DNA from: Variovorax sp. Sphag1AA | GTDB lineage: Bacteria; Pseudomonadota; Gammaproteobacteria; Burkholderiales; Burkholderiaceae_C | DNA length: 51,920 nt | Direction: 5' to 3' | Assembly: GCF_014192575.1 (NCBI RefSeq) | Contig: NZ_JACHYC010000016.1 | Location: 1 to 51,920, forward strand | Part shown: positions 16,482 through 24,814 of the stretch, piece after piece | Position numbering within the stretch: position 1 is the first letter of the stretch | Layout: every line of letters begins with the position of its first letter | Position numbers and translations under genes: made by a program | Notes under the pieces: model-generated | Seen by the model: only the letters and a program-made list of their open reading frames with translations | Database searches by the model: none | What the model was told of the DNA's origin: nothing

Positions 16482-17300
16482 ATGCCTCACGTCATCGCCA
16501 ACGGGGTGCGGACCTTCTACCGCACGATGGGGGACGGCCCGCCCCTGCTGCTGATTGCCGGCAACGGCATGGGCCACACGACATTCGACGAGCAGTTGCC
16601 GGCCTTCGCGCGGCACTTCCGCTGCATCGTCTACGACCTGCGCGGCATCGGCGCTAGCGATGTGCCCGATTCCGGCTACACGCCGGCCGAGATGGCAAAG
16701 GACGCATGGGGGCTGCTGTCGGCCTTGGACATCACGGAAGTTCACCTGGCCGGCTACTCGCTCGGTGGCGCGATCGCGCAGGAGATGACCTTGGGCCAGC
16801 CGGCGCGAGTGCTCTCGCTGTCACTGTATGCGAGCTACGAGCGGCCGTTGCCCTACATGCGACTGCGCTACGACATCCTGGTCAAGGTCGTGGAGGAGGC
16901 TACCCCCGAGCTGTGGGCGATGTACAGCGCGTTCTCCGCGTTCGGACCGGAGTTCATCAATGCACACCACCAGGCACTTCGCGAGGAGATCGCGAAGCGC
17001 ATCGCCCGTTGGGAACGAGGGGATGCTCCGTCGCGAGTGGGTCTGGCCGGTCACTACCGGGCCATCCTGGCACATGACACGGCCGACCGCCTTCACGGCA
17101 TCGCCTGCCCGACCTGGATCGCGGTGGGATCCAACGATGCAGTGACGCCGAGCGTTCACTCGCAGCGCATGCACCAGCTCATTCCCGCATCCGGTCTGCG
17201 TGTCTTCGAAGGCAAGCCGCATCGCCTGCTCAACTTCGAGGCGGAGGAATTCACCGGCTGCGCGCTCGATTTTCTTCTGCAGCAGAAGAAACGTGCTTGA
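16482..17300 (+). CDS. Alpha/beta-hydrolase fold protein
   Basis: A 272-residue hydrolase. The oxyanion segment is LLLIAGNGMGHTTFDEQL, then VYDLRGIGASD. The nucleophile elbow is GYSLGG (residues of about 91-96), the acid is in VGSNDAVTP and the catalytic His is in EGKPHRLLNFE. It is related to 3-oxoadipate enol-lactonase and meta-cleavage-product hydrolases, so it may open a lactone or cleave a C-C bond. It follows the binding-protein gene almost without gap; ATG 16482 has GAGG about 7 bases upstream, and ATG 16470 overlaps the previous stop. Confidence 0.87.
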   Translation: MPHVIANGVRTFYRTMGDGPPLLLIAGNGMGHTTFDEQLPAFARHFRCIVYDLRGIGASDVPDSGYTPAEMAKDAWGLLSALDITEVHLAGYSLGGAIAQEMTLGQPARVLSLSLYASYERPLPYMRLRYDILVKVVEEATPELWAMYSAFSAFGPEFINAHHQALREEIAKRIARWERGDAPSRVGLAGHYRAILAHDTADRLHGIACPTWIAVGSNDAVTPSVHSQRMHQLIPASGLRVFEGKPHRLLNFEAEEFTGCALDFLLQQKKRA

Positions 17301-17325
17301 TTGGCATACCATTAAGGTATATAGT
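17297..17325 (+). promoter_or_regulatory. Sigma-70 promoter with embedded operator upstream of the amidohydrolase operon
   Basis: TTGATT (17297-17302), a 17-base spacer and TATAGT (17320-17325). The palindrome at 17300-17313 occupies the spacer, so a bound regulator would exclude RNA polymerase. Confidence 0.65.
17300..17313. promoter_or_regulatory. Operator copy 3 (ATTGGCATACCATT)
   Basis: The same palindrome as the other four copies, located between the -35 and -10 boxes of the promoter for the operon at 17359-22669. Confidence 0.7.
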
Positions 17326-17358
17326 TAATTCCGTCATCCACCACGAAATCTGACAACC

Positions 17359-18465
17359 ATGGACGAAATCATCATTTCCTCGGACTCCCACGTTTTCGAG
17401 CCGACCGATCTCTGGAAGAAGACCTTGGGCGACCGCTTTGGCGACAAGGTCCCGCATGGCGTGAGCCAGTTCGAGGGGCACGAGGGCAACTTCTTCTACG
17501 TAGGGCGGCCCGGCGAGGCGGCGCGCCTGGAAGAACTGGTATCCGATGACGGCAAGGACCGTCGCCTGGACGATTTGGCCAAGGCGGGTGCAGATCCGGT
17601 CTATCGCCTGCAACTCATGGACAAGGATGGCATCCACGCCGAAGTTCTGAACCCGACGTGGGGCCTGTGGATCCCGCGGATGGCCGATGGCGCCGCTCGC
17701 AACGCTTGCGCGGAGGTCTTCAACGACTGGATCCAAGAGTACTGCTCCGAGAACCTGAAGCGGCTGCTGGCGGTGGCGATGATCCCGATCGTGGACGTCG
17801 ACTGGGCCGTGAAGGAACTGGATCGCGTCGTGAAGCGTGGCGCGCGCGCCATCATGATCGGCACCAATCCCGTTGACGGCGCCGCCCCGTACCGCGATCG
17901 GAAGTACGACCGCTTCTGGGCCGCCGCTCAGGAAGCGGAGCTTCCTGTCACGCTGCATATCGTGACCGGCCGCGTGCGCGATCCGTTCACGCTTCACGGC
18001 GACAAGGAGCGCGAGGATGTCCCTGCCAGCTTCCTGGATCTGTTCTACGAAGCGCAGCCCGCGCTTGCCAATGAGTTCATCTTCGGCGGCATCTTCGACC
18101 GGTTCCCGCGCCTGAAGATCTTCCTGTCCGAATACGACGCGTCCTGGCTGCCGATCCTGAAGTACCGCCTGAACCGCATCCAGACCTTCCCGGGCTTCGA
18201 TCACCTCCAGAAGAAGCCTGCGAGTCGCTACATCGAAGAAAACATCTACGCCGGCATCATCAATGACCCGCTTGCCGCAAAGCTGCGCAACGAGATCGGC
18301 ATCGATCGGATCATGTGGGGCTCAGACTTCCCGCATCCCCCGTGCCCGTATCCCAACACCACGCAGAACATCGACCGGATCCTGAGTGATCTCTCGCCGG
18401 AAGATCGCTTCAAGGTGGTGGCGGGCAATGCGGCCAGGCTCTTCAAGATCGACCTGCCGCGATGA
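17359..18465 (+). CDS. Amidohydrolase family 2 (ACMSD-like, COG2159) protein
   Basis: A 368-residue TIM-barrel metal-dependent hydrolase or decarboxylase. ISSDSHVFEPTDLW carries the first metal ligands in the altered D-x-H-x form. LHIVTGR has the mid-barrel His, and IMWGSDFPHP has the conserved Asp. Members with DSHVxEP starts are mostly uncharacterised and are often found beside aromatic oxygenases. It is the first gene of the operon and overlaps the next start by 4 bases. It is distantly related to the ACMS decarboxylase at 42029 but not its duplicate. Confidence 0.87.
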   Translation: MDEIIISSDSHVFEPTDLWKKTLGDRFGDKVPHGVSQFEGHEGNFFYVGRPGEAARLEELVSDDGKDRRLDDLAKAGADPVYRLQLMDKDGIHAEVLNPTWGLWIPRMADGAARNACAEVFNDWIQEYCSENLKRLLAVAMIPIVDVDWAVKELDRVVKRGARAIMIGTNPVDGAAPYRDRKYDRFWAAAQEAELPVTLHIVTGRVRDPFTLHGDKEREDVPASFLDLFYEAQPALANEFIFGGIFDRFPRLKIFLSEYDASWLPILKYRLNRIQTFPGFDHLQKKPASRYIEENIYAGIINDPLAAKLRNEIGIDRIMWGSDFPHPPCPYPNTTQNIDRILSDLSPEDRFKVVAGNAARLFKIDLPR

Positions 18466-19784
18466 GCAAGATCTTTGAAATCGCGGGCTGCACCCTGATC
18501 GACGGTACCGGGCGTGAACCGCTGCGCGACGCGACGCTGCGCGCAGTCGACGGGCGGATCACAGCGGTGTGGACGGGTGAAGACCGCCCGCCGGCCGCGC
18601 GCTGCCCCGCAGACGAGTTCGTGCAGGCCGGTGGCCGCACGGTGCTCCCCGGTCTCATCGATTCGCACTGCCACATCTCCTATGGCGAGGGGAAGACAGC
18701 GGAGGAGGTCGACATTTACGGCGGCGCTGAATGGGCGGCCGTGCGGGCGGTATGGAATGCCCAGAAGGTGCTGCATAGCGGCTTCACATCGTTCTGCGAT
18801 CCGGGATCGACCTGGAACGTTGCAGTGACATGCCGGGATGCGATCAACAACGGCATGTTCGACGGGCCGCGCATCTTCGCCGCAGGACGTCACATCAGTG
18901 CCGACGGCGGGTTCGCTGACTACTTCCCAGGTTGGCTTGGCATGCCGGTGTCCGCCGAAGGGGTGCTCTGCCCAACGCCCGATTCGATGCGAAGCGAGGT
19001 CAGGCGACAGGTCAAGAACCGCGTCGATCTCATCAAGATCAGCGGCGACAGCCAGGCGCAGGACTCGCGCCCCGATGCCGGCCCCTGTTTCACGGCCGAC
19101 GAGATGGCCTGCATTGTCCAGACCGCGCACGGTCTGGGCCGCAAGGTGACGATCCATTCGCGATACGCGAAGACCGTCGCCGCCGCCGCGCGCGCGGGGG
19201 TGGACTGGGTCATTCACGCCTCCTACATGGACGCCGCAGACATCGGTCTGCTCAGGGATCTGCAGATTCCGGTCTGTCCCACCATGACCTACACCGCGAA
19301 CATCGTGCAGCACGGTCGCGAGGTGGGCGTCGATCCAAACTACATCGAAGTCAAAAAGCGCGAGCTCGATTCGCTCGTGAAGGTGCACCGGCGTTCGATC
19401 GAGGCCGGCATTCCGATGATGGCCGGATCGGAGGCGGGCTTCTCCGTGACGCCTTACGGTCTATGGCACGCCCGTGAGATCGAGTTGATGGTCGAACTAC
19501 TCGGCATGAGTCCACTCATGGCGATCAGCACGGGTACCTACAACAACGCCAAGGCGTTCGGCTGGGACAACGACGTCGGGAGTCTCCAACCAGGGCGGTG
19601 GGCTGATCTGCTGCTGCTCGAGTCGGACCCGCTACAGGACATCCGCGTGCTGGGATCGCGCCGCAGCATCGCTGCAATCTACAAGGGTGGTGAACGCGTC
19701 GAAAAGCCCGATGCGCCGGCTGTGCGGCGCAGGCTCGGCCATGAGCGCTCGCTCGCGGTGTCCACCCTTCCTCTCACTCGATAG
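18462..19784 (+). CDS. Amidohydrolase (imidazolonepropionase-like, COG1228)
   Basis: A 440-residue cyclic amidohydrolase-type enzyme. Metal ligands His69 and His71 (DSHCHISY), Lys192 (DLIKISGD), His232 (TIHSRY) and His252 (VIHASY) are visible. At the position of the usual catalytic Asp (AGTDxG), the sequence is MAGSEAGF with Glu324. A composite beta-sandwich surrounds the barrel (N-terminal IAGCTLIDGTG, C-terminal GSLQPGRWADLLLLESDPL). It probably opens a cyclic amide, lactam or imidazolone or cleaves an acyl amide. It overlaps the preceding amidohydrolase gene (ATGA) and precedes the reductase gene. Confidence 0.87.
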   Translation: MSKIFEIAGCTLIDGTGREPLRDATLRAVDGRITAVWTGEDRPPAARCPADEFVQAGGRTVLPGLIDSHCHISYGEGKTAEEVDIYGGAEWAAVRAVWNAQKVLHSGFTSFCDPGSTWNVAVTCRDAINNGMFDGPRIFAAGRHISADGGFADYFPGWLGMPVSAEGVLCPTPDSMRSEVRRQVKNRVDLIKISGDSQAQDSRPDAGPCFTADEMACIVQTAHGLGRKVTIHSRYAKTVAAAARAGVDWVIHASYMDAADIGLLRDLQIPVCPTMTYTANIVQHGREVGVDPNYIEVKKRELDSLVKVHRRSIEAGIPMMAGSEAGFSVTPYGLWHAREIELMVELLGMSPLMAISTGTYNNAKAFGWDNDVGSLQPGRWADLLLLESDPLQDIRVLGSRRSIAAIYKGGERVEKPDAPAVRRRLGHERSLAVSTLPLTR

Positions 19785-19792
19785 GCAAATCC

Positions 19793-20797
19793 ATGGAAGT
19801 CGTCGAACTCGACTCGTCGCGTACGGACGAGAAGAAGGCAGTGTGGCTGCATGCCGTAGTCGTCGCTGCCGAGACCGTGGCGTCCGACATCCTGCTGCTT
19901 CGATTGGAGTCGCCGAATGACGAGGTGCTTGCGGCTTACGAACCGGGTGCACACGTCGCCATCCAATGCGGTACCGAGGCCGTGCGGCACTATTCGCTCA
20001 CGGGCCCGGGACGAGAATCCGGCGTCTACGAGCTTGGCATCAAGCTCGCGCCCGAGGGGACGGGAGGAAGCCGCTGGCTCTTCGAGCACGCGACACCGGG
20101 AACGCGCATCGCGCTTTCCGTTCCGCGCAACCACTTTCCGCTGGTCGATGGAGCGGGCCCCTTCCTCTTCATCAGCGGGGGGATCGGCATTACGCCGATC
20201 ATCTCGATGCTGTATGCACTCAAGGCACGCGGCGTGCGGGCCCGCCTGGTGCATCTCTGCCGTGACCCCGCATCGCTTGGGTTTGGTGCATGGCTCTCGG
20301 AGCTAGCGAGCTTCCATCAGATTCATGTGCACCATGACTCGCAAGCCACGGCACTCTACGATCTCGAAGCCGAGATCTGGCAAGCGCCAGAAGGCGCGCA
20401 TGTCTACTGCTGCGGGCCCTCGGGCCTGATGGATGCGGTGCGCGAAGTCGGCGAGGCCGCTGGGTTGACCGAGCGATTGCACTTCGAGTTTTTTGAGGCG
20501 CCGGTGACCACTCGCGACATTTCGCAGGATGCGGAATTCACAGTGGTGCAGCACAGCACGGGGCGCGAGATTCCTGTCGCGCCTACCCAGACCATGCTTG
20601 GTGCCATCCGCGAAGCCGGCATCGTCATGAAGAGCGAGTGCGAGTACGGCGTGTGCGGCTGGTGCGCCGTCGACGTGGTGGACGGCATGCCGGCGCACTT
20701 CGACTCATACCTCACCGACGCAGAGAAGCGCGCCAACAAGCTGGTGCTTCCCTGTGTGTCGCGCTGCAAAAGCGCGCGCATCACGCTGGACATTTAA
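19793..20797 (+). CDS. Phthalate-dioxygenase-reductase-type FMN/[2Fe-2S] reductase (VanB-like)
   Basis: A 334-residue electron-transfer protein. The FMN motif is RHYSLTGPG, the NAD-binding motif is SGGIGITPI and CCGPSGLMDAV is followed by a C-terminal plant-type ferredoxin domain. The cluster ligands are Cys283, Cys288, Cys291 and Cys321 (C-x4-C-x2-C-x29-C). Such class IA reductases feed electrons from NADH to the Rieske oxygenase encoded next to them. No Rieske oxygenase is present anywhere in this window, so the partner is missing or unusual. It lies 8 bases after the amidohydrolase stop. Confidence 0.92.
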   Translation: MEVVELDSSRTDEKKAVWLHAVVVAAETVASDILLLRLESPNDEVLAAYEPGAHVAIQCGTEAVRHYSLTGPGRESGVYELGIKLAPEGTGGSRWLFEHATPGTRIALSVPRNHFPLVDGAGPFLFISGGIGITPIISMLYALKARGVRARLVHLCRDPASLGFGAWLSELASFHQIHVHHDSQATALYDLEAEIWQAPEGAHVYCCGPSGLMDAVREVGEAAGLTERLHFEFFEAPVTTRDISQDAEFTVVQHSTGREIPVAPTQTMLGAIREAGIVMKSECEYGVCGWCAVDVVDGMPAHFDSYLTDAEKRANKLVLPCVSRCKSARITLDI

Positions 20798-20810
20798 GAG
20801 GACACGAAAA

Positions 20811-21695
20811 ATGCGACTTGCCACATTCGAAACGATCCAATCCCCCGGGCGCGCTCGGGTTGGCGCTCTCCGCGCGGGCCGACTCCTTGAACTGGACGTC
20901 GGTTCCATGAAGGCGCTGCTCGGCCGCGGCCCGGAGGCCTTGCAGGAGCTGGCCGGACAGCTCGAAAGTATTCAGGCTCCAACGCACGCACTCTCGGATG
21001 TGCGCTTTCTGCCTCCGGTGCCCGATGCAGCCAAGTTCCTCTGCGTGGGCAAGAACTACCGCAGCCATCTGGAGGAGCTCAAGCGCACCGATCTCATCAA
21101 GGAACTGCCACAGGAGCCCACGGGTTTCGTGAAGCTTAACGACTGCCTTACCGGCCATGACCGTGATGTCGTACGCCCGCCCACCGTGACACATCTCGAC
21201 TACGAGCCGGAGATGGTGTTTGTCATTGGCAAACCGGCCTATCAGATCAAGCCGGAAAACGCGCTTTCCTACGTTGCCGGCATCACGATTCTGAACGACC
21301 TGACCTGCCGCGATACCCAGAAGCGCGAGGTCGCTTCTGGCTCGCGGTTCTGGACCGCGAAGAACGCACCTGGCTTTGGGCCTTTGGGACCGTTCATCAT
21401 CACGATGGATGAGGTTGCCGATCCCTATGACATCTGGGTTACCTGCAGCGTGAACGGCGAGCAGCGCATGCGCGTCAACACGAACGAGCAGATCTGGCGC
21501 CTGGCACGCATCATCGAGCACTTCTCCCGGCTGGTCCCGCTGGAAGTTGGCGACATGTTCTCCACGGGCGCGCCGGGTGGAGTCGCCGTCGGGAAGGCCA
21601 ATGCAGAGGCTCTGTTCCTCAAGCCCGGCGACGTCGTCGAGTGCGCCTTCGAGTCGCCAGCGATGGTGCTGCGCAACCGGATCGTGGCGCCATGA
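20811..21695 (+). CDS. Fumarylacetoacetate hydrolase (FAH)-family protein
   Basis: A 294-residue enzyme. The FAH-fold metal site is visible (HLDYEPEMVFVIG with Glu ligands, ITILNDLTCRD with Asp) and the C-terminal FSTGAPGGVAVG, LKPGDVVE motif is present. KFLCVGKNYRSHLEE is the conserved lid and domain start. Members hydrolyse or decarboxylate acylpyruvates and related ring-fission products, so a late catabolic step is likely. AAGAGGA precedes ATG 20811. It overlaps the following Bug-receptor gene by 4 bases. Confidence 0.9.
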   Translation: MRLATFETIQSPGRARVGALRAGRLLELDVGSMKALLGRGPEALQELAGQLESIQAPTHALSDVRFLPPVPDAAKFLCVGKNYRSHLEELKRTDLIKELPQEPTGFVKLNDCLTGHDRDVVRPPTVTHLDYEPEMVFVIGKPAYQIKPENALSYVAGITILNDLTCRDTQKREVASGSRFWTAKNAPGFGPLGPFIITMDEVADPYDIWVTCSVNGEQRMRVNTNEQIWRLARIIEHFSRLVPLEVGDMFSTGAPGGVAVGKANAEALFLKPGDVVECAFESPAMVLRNRIVAP

Positions 21696-22669
21696 GCCGG
21701 CATCGCAAGTCGGGCAGCACCTCGCGCCGCGCGTTCATTGCTGCCACGGCGGCCAGTCTGGTGGTCGCCGCTCCGTGGGCGCGCGCGCAGCAAGGCTTTC
21801 CTGGAAGAACGGTGACGCTGCTTGTCCCTTTCCCGCCGGGCGGTGGCGCCGACACGCTGTCCCGCATCCTTGCGCCGTCTCTTGGAAGGACCTGGCATCA
21901 GTCCGTCGTGGTCGACAACCGACCCGGTGCGAGCGGCAAGATCGGCGCGTCCGCCGTGGCGCGTGGGACCGCGGATGGCCATATGCTGCTGATGGCGTCG
22001 ACCGGCGCGATCGACGAGAGCAATTCCGCCACGCTCGCGCCGGTGGCTCTGGTCTCCGCATCGCCATACATCGCCGTGGTGCACCCGTCCCTCGGAATCA
22101 AGAGCGTTCGCGACCTGATCGCACGTGCAAAGTCCCAGCCAGGCAAGCTCTCCTTCGGGTCGTCCGGCGAGGGCTCTGCTTCCCAGCTTACCGTGGAACT
22201 CTTCAAGCAGATGGCTGGCGTGGACATGCTGCACGTGCCGTACAAGGGCACCGGCCAAGCCGTGACGGACCTGTTGGCCGGCACCATCCAGCTCATGTTT
22301 GCACCAGGACAGGCGGTGCTTCCCCATGTTGCATCCGGAAAACTGGTGGCCATCGCCGTCACGAGTGCCCAGCGTGCCCGGGCTGCACCGGCGCTGCCGA
22401 CCATCGCGGAATCGGGCGTGCCTGGATACGCGGCCTCGGGCTGGTTTGGACTTTTTGCGCCGGCTTCGACGCCTGGACCGGTTGTCAATCGAATCTCGGA
22501 CGATGTGAACGCGCTCATGCAGACGCCGGAGATCATCGACGCGATGCTCAAAGTGGGGGCTGAGCCCGCTCTGGGCAAGCCGGCGCAGTTCGCCCACTTC
22601 GTACAGGAAGAGCTGGCGAAGTGGAGCCGCCTGGAGGCCCAGCTGGCAGCTAGGCAAAACCCACGTTGA
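21692..22669 (+). CDS. Bug/TctC-family periplasmic solute receptor, copy 1
   Basis: A 325-residue receptor. The N-terminus SGSTSRRAFIAATAASLVVA has a twin-arginine-like SRRxF signal ending in ARAQ. The Bug fold follows: VTLLVPFPPGGGADTLSRIL, VVVDNRPGASGKIGASAVA, FGSSGEGSASQL, VPYKGTGQAVTDLLAGTIQ and FGLFAPASTPG. Bug proteins bind carboxylated ligands in the periplasm and either feed TctAB transporters or act as sensors. No TctA/TctB genes are nearby. The start overlaps the FAH stop (ATGA), so it belongs to the catabolic operon. Confidence 0.9.
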   Translation: MSRHRKSGSTSRRAFIAATAASLVVAAPWARAQQGFPGRTVTLLVPFPPGGGADTLSRILAPSLGRTWHQSVVVDNRPGASGKIGASAVARGTADGHMLLMASTGAIDESNSATLAPVALVSASPYIAVVHPSLGIKSVRDLIARAKSQPGKLSFGSSGEGSASQLTVELFKQMAGVDMLHVPYKGTGQAVTDLLAGTIQLMFAPGQAVLPHVASGKLVAIAVTSAQRARAAPALPTIAESGVPGYAASGWFGLFAPASTPGPVVNRISDDVNALMQTPEIIDAMLKVGAEPALGKPAQFAHFVQEELAKWSRLEAQLAARQNPR

Positions 22670-22808
22670 CAAGGTGCCGGATGTGTCCTCGAATAGATCG
22701 GCGTGCGCAGTCGGTATGCCGTCGGATGGAATAGACATCAAACGTGTGGGACACATTGGTCTACTTCCTGCTTCCGATCCTATTAATTACCCCACGAAGC
22801 TGAAGACC

Positions 22809-23780
22809 ATGCAAATCGACTCCACGCGACGCGCGCTCGTCGCCTTCGCCGCTACGCTTCCGTTCGGCCTCGTGCATGCGCAGGACGACGGCATGCTTCG
22901 CTTCGTTGTGCCGTTCGCCGCCGGCTCGACGATCGACGCGATTGCACGCCTGTTCGCGAACAAGCTTCCGGAAGTCTCCAACAGGTACAAGGTCGTCGTT
23001 GTCGACAATCGCGTCGGCGCCGCCGGGATCATCGGCACTTCCTTCGTCGCCAAGGCCAAGCCCGATGGCCGAACCATCCTCATTCAGGCGAACGGCCTCA
23101 CCACGACTCCGTCAGTGCGGGACGACCTGCCATATGACCTGCAGAAGGACCTGACGCCCATCACCCTCATCGGTGTTGCGCCTTATGCACTGGTCGTGCC
23201 GGGCAACTCGCCCGCGAAGTCGCTGACGGACCTCTTCGACCAGGCCCGCCAGGCGAAGCAACCCGTCACCTTCGGTACCAGCGGGTCGGGCAGTCAGAGC
23301 GAGTTCGTCATCGCGCAAGTGGCCAAGACCGCCAAGGTCGAGTTTCTCAAGGTGCCCTTCAAGGGGCAGGCAGACATCATGCTCGCAGTGATGGGTGGGA
23401 CGGTCCAGTTGGCAATGATCAACATGCCCTCGGCGGTCAAGCAGGCCCACGATGGCAAGGTGCGGATCCTCGCCACGATGACAGACCGCCGCACCGCAGC
23501 GACACCGGATGTACCCACGCTCGCCGAGGCTGGCGTGCCGGGCATCAACGAGGGTGCCTGGTATGGCTTGATGACCGCCGCTGGGACGCCTCAGGCCATC
23601 GTGGAGGCCATGACGAAAGACTTCCAGGCGGTGCTCGCCCTGCCGGATGTCCGCAACCGGCTGGCTGACCTGGGGATTGACGTCGTGGGCAATACGCCCG
23701 CGCAATTCAACGAACGGCTAAGTGCCGAACTCGTGCGCTACAAGCGAATCGCAAAAGAAGAGAACATGAAGGCCGATTGA
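22809..23780 (+). CDS. Bug/TctC-family periplasmic solute receptor, copy 2
   Basis: A 323-residue receptor with signal peptide (STRRALVAFAATLPFGLVHA) and Bug motifs RFVVPFAAGSTIDAIARLF, VVDNRVGAAGIIGTSFVA, FGTSGSGSQSEF, VPFKGQADIMLAVMGGTVQ and WYGLMTAAGTPQ. The start ATG 22809 lies directly before the signal; the longer in-frame extension to 22674 is unlike any signal peptide. A 139-base gap separates it from the previous Bug gene. That gap holds a weak half-match to the operator (ATTGGTCTAC at 22756). It heads a unit with the IPNS-like oxygenase and HemC. Confidence 0.9.
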   Translation: MQIDSTRRALVAFAATLPFGLVHAQDDGMLRFVVPFAAGSTIDAIARLFANKLPEVSNRYKVVVVDNRVGAAGIIGTSFVAKAKPDGRTILIQANGLTTTPSVRDDLPYDLQKDLTPITLIGVAPYALVVPGNSPAKSLTDLFDQARQAKQPVTFGTSGSGSQSEFVIAQVAKTAKVEFLKVPFKGQADIMLAVMGGTVQLAMINMPSAVKQAHDGKVRILATMTDRRTAATPDVPTLAEAGVPGINEGAWYGLMTAAGTPQAIVEAMTKDFQAVLALPDVRNRLADLGIDVVGNTPAQFNERLSAELVRYKRIAKEENMKAD

Positions 23781-23806
23781 ATCGGCAGATATTCGGAGAC
23801 CTTTCC

Positions 23807-24814
23807 ATGAGTATGTCCACCGCTACCCGAAACACCCAGAAGATCGCCGTCGTCGACCTGACCGACCTGCGCAGCAACGATCCGGTCGTGCGTCGCCGAC
23901 TTGGAGAGGAAGTGGCGCGTGCCTGCAGCGAGGTTGGCTTCTTCTACATCGTCAACCACGGCATTCCCGAGGTGCAGATGGCGCGCATGTTCGAGCTTGC
24001 CGAAGAGTTCTTTCGCTTGCCCCAGCAGCAAAAGCTCGAGCTTTCGATGGCAAACAACAATGCCTATCGGGGCTACCTCCCGATGAAGACCACGGGCGGC
24101 GACCCCGCGATGAAGGGCCTGCTTCTGGAGAGCTTTCATGTGTGGCAATCCGGCTCGCCCGGGGACGGACAGGATGCTGCCGTAGTGCAAAACCCTTGGC
24201 CCGTATCCATGCCGTCGATGCAGGAAGAAGTGCTGGACTACTGCGCGCGCGTGAGCGACCTCGCTCGAGGTCTGCTTCGCGTGGCTGCGTTGGGCATCGG
24301 CCTTCCGGAGGACACGTTCCTGCGCTACTTCGACGATCCCCTGTCGCTGCTGCGCCTGATTCACTACCCCCCGCAGGAGCCGTCCGAGGCCGAGGGCCGC
24401 TTCGGCACGAGGCCGCACACGGACAACTGCGCGTTCACGATCCTCGCGCAGGACGAGACCGGCGGCCTGGAGATTCTTGGCGAAGGGGGTGAATGGTTGG
24501 GCGTGCCACCACTCGAAGGAAGCTATGTCATCAACCTCGGCGAGGTCATGAAGATCTGGACCGGGGGAATGTTCATGGCGACTCCACATCGCGTCATCAA
24601 CCGGTCTGGTCGGGAGCGCTTTTCGATTCCGTTCTTCATGAATCCAACGCGTGACGCGGTGATTCGTCCAATTCTCGAGCGGGCCGCCTCAGGCAAGGCA
24701 GAGCCGGTGTTCCATACGACCGTCGGCATCGAGGAAGGCCTGACAAGTGAGGAGATCCTCATGCGGCTCTACAGGCGCATCTGGCCTTCGCGGGCGGGGC
24801 AGTTGGTCAGTTGA
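23807..24814 (+). CDS. Isopenicillin-N-synthase-like 2-oxoglutarate/Fe(II) oxygenase
   Basis: A 335-residue enzyme with the DIOX_N N-terminal domain (VDLTDLRSN, ACSEVGFFYIVNHGIP at 40-54) and the 2OG-FeII core. The metal ligands are His204, Asp206 (RPHTDNCAFTIL) and His261 (ATPHRVIN); Arg271-x-Ser273 (RFSIPFF) binds 2-oxoglutarate. The RxS motif indicates a true 2-oxoglutarate user rather than IPNS or ACC oxidase. It probably hydroxylates, or oxidatively demethylates or desaturates, a small molecule. The stop overlaps the HemC start by four bases, so the two are co-translated. Confidence 0.9.
   Translation: MSMSTATRNTQKIAVVDLTDLRSNDPVVRRRLGEEVARACSEVGFFYIVNHGIPEVQMARMFELAEEFFRLPQQQKLELSMANNNAYRGYLPMKTTGGDPAMKGLLLESFHVWQSGSPGDGQDAAVVQNPWPVSMPSMQEEVLDYCARVSDLARGLLRVAALGIGLPEDTFLRYFDDPLSLLRLIHYPPQEPSEAEGRFGTRPHTDNCAFTILAQDETGGLEILGEGGEWLGVPPLEGSYVINLGEVMKIWTGGMFMATPHRVINRSGRERFSIPFFMNPTRDAVIRPILERAASGKAEPVFHTTVGIEEGLTSEEILMRLYRRIWPSRAGQLVS

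Noticed and set aside
22756..22767. ATTGGTCTACTT as a sixth operator upstream of Bug copy 2
   Set aside because: Only one half-site matches and the second arm is lost. Kept as a remark, not as a feature.
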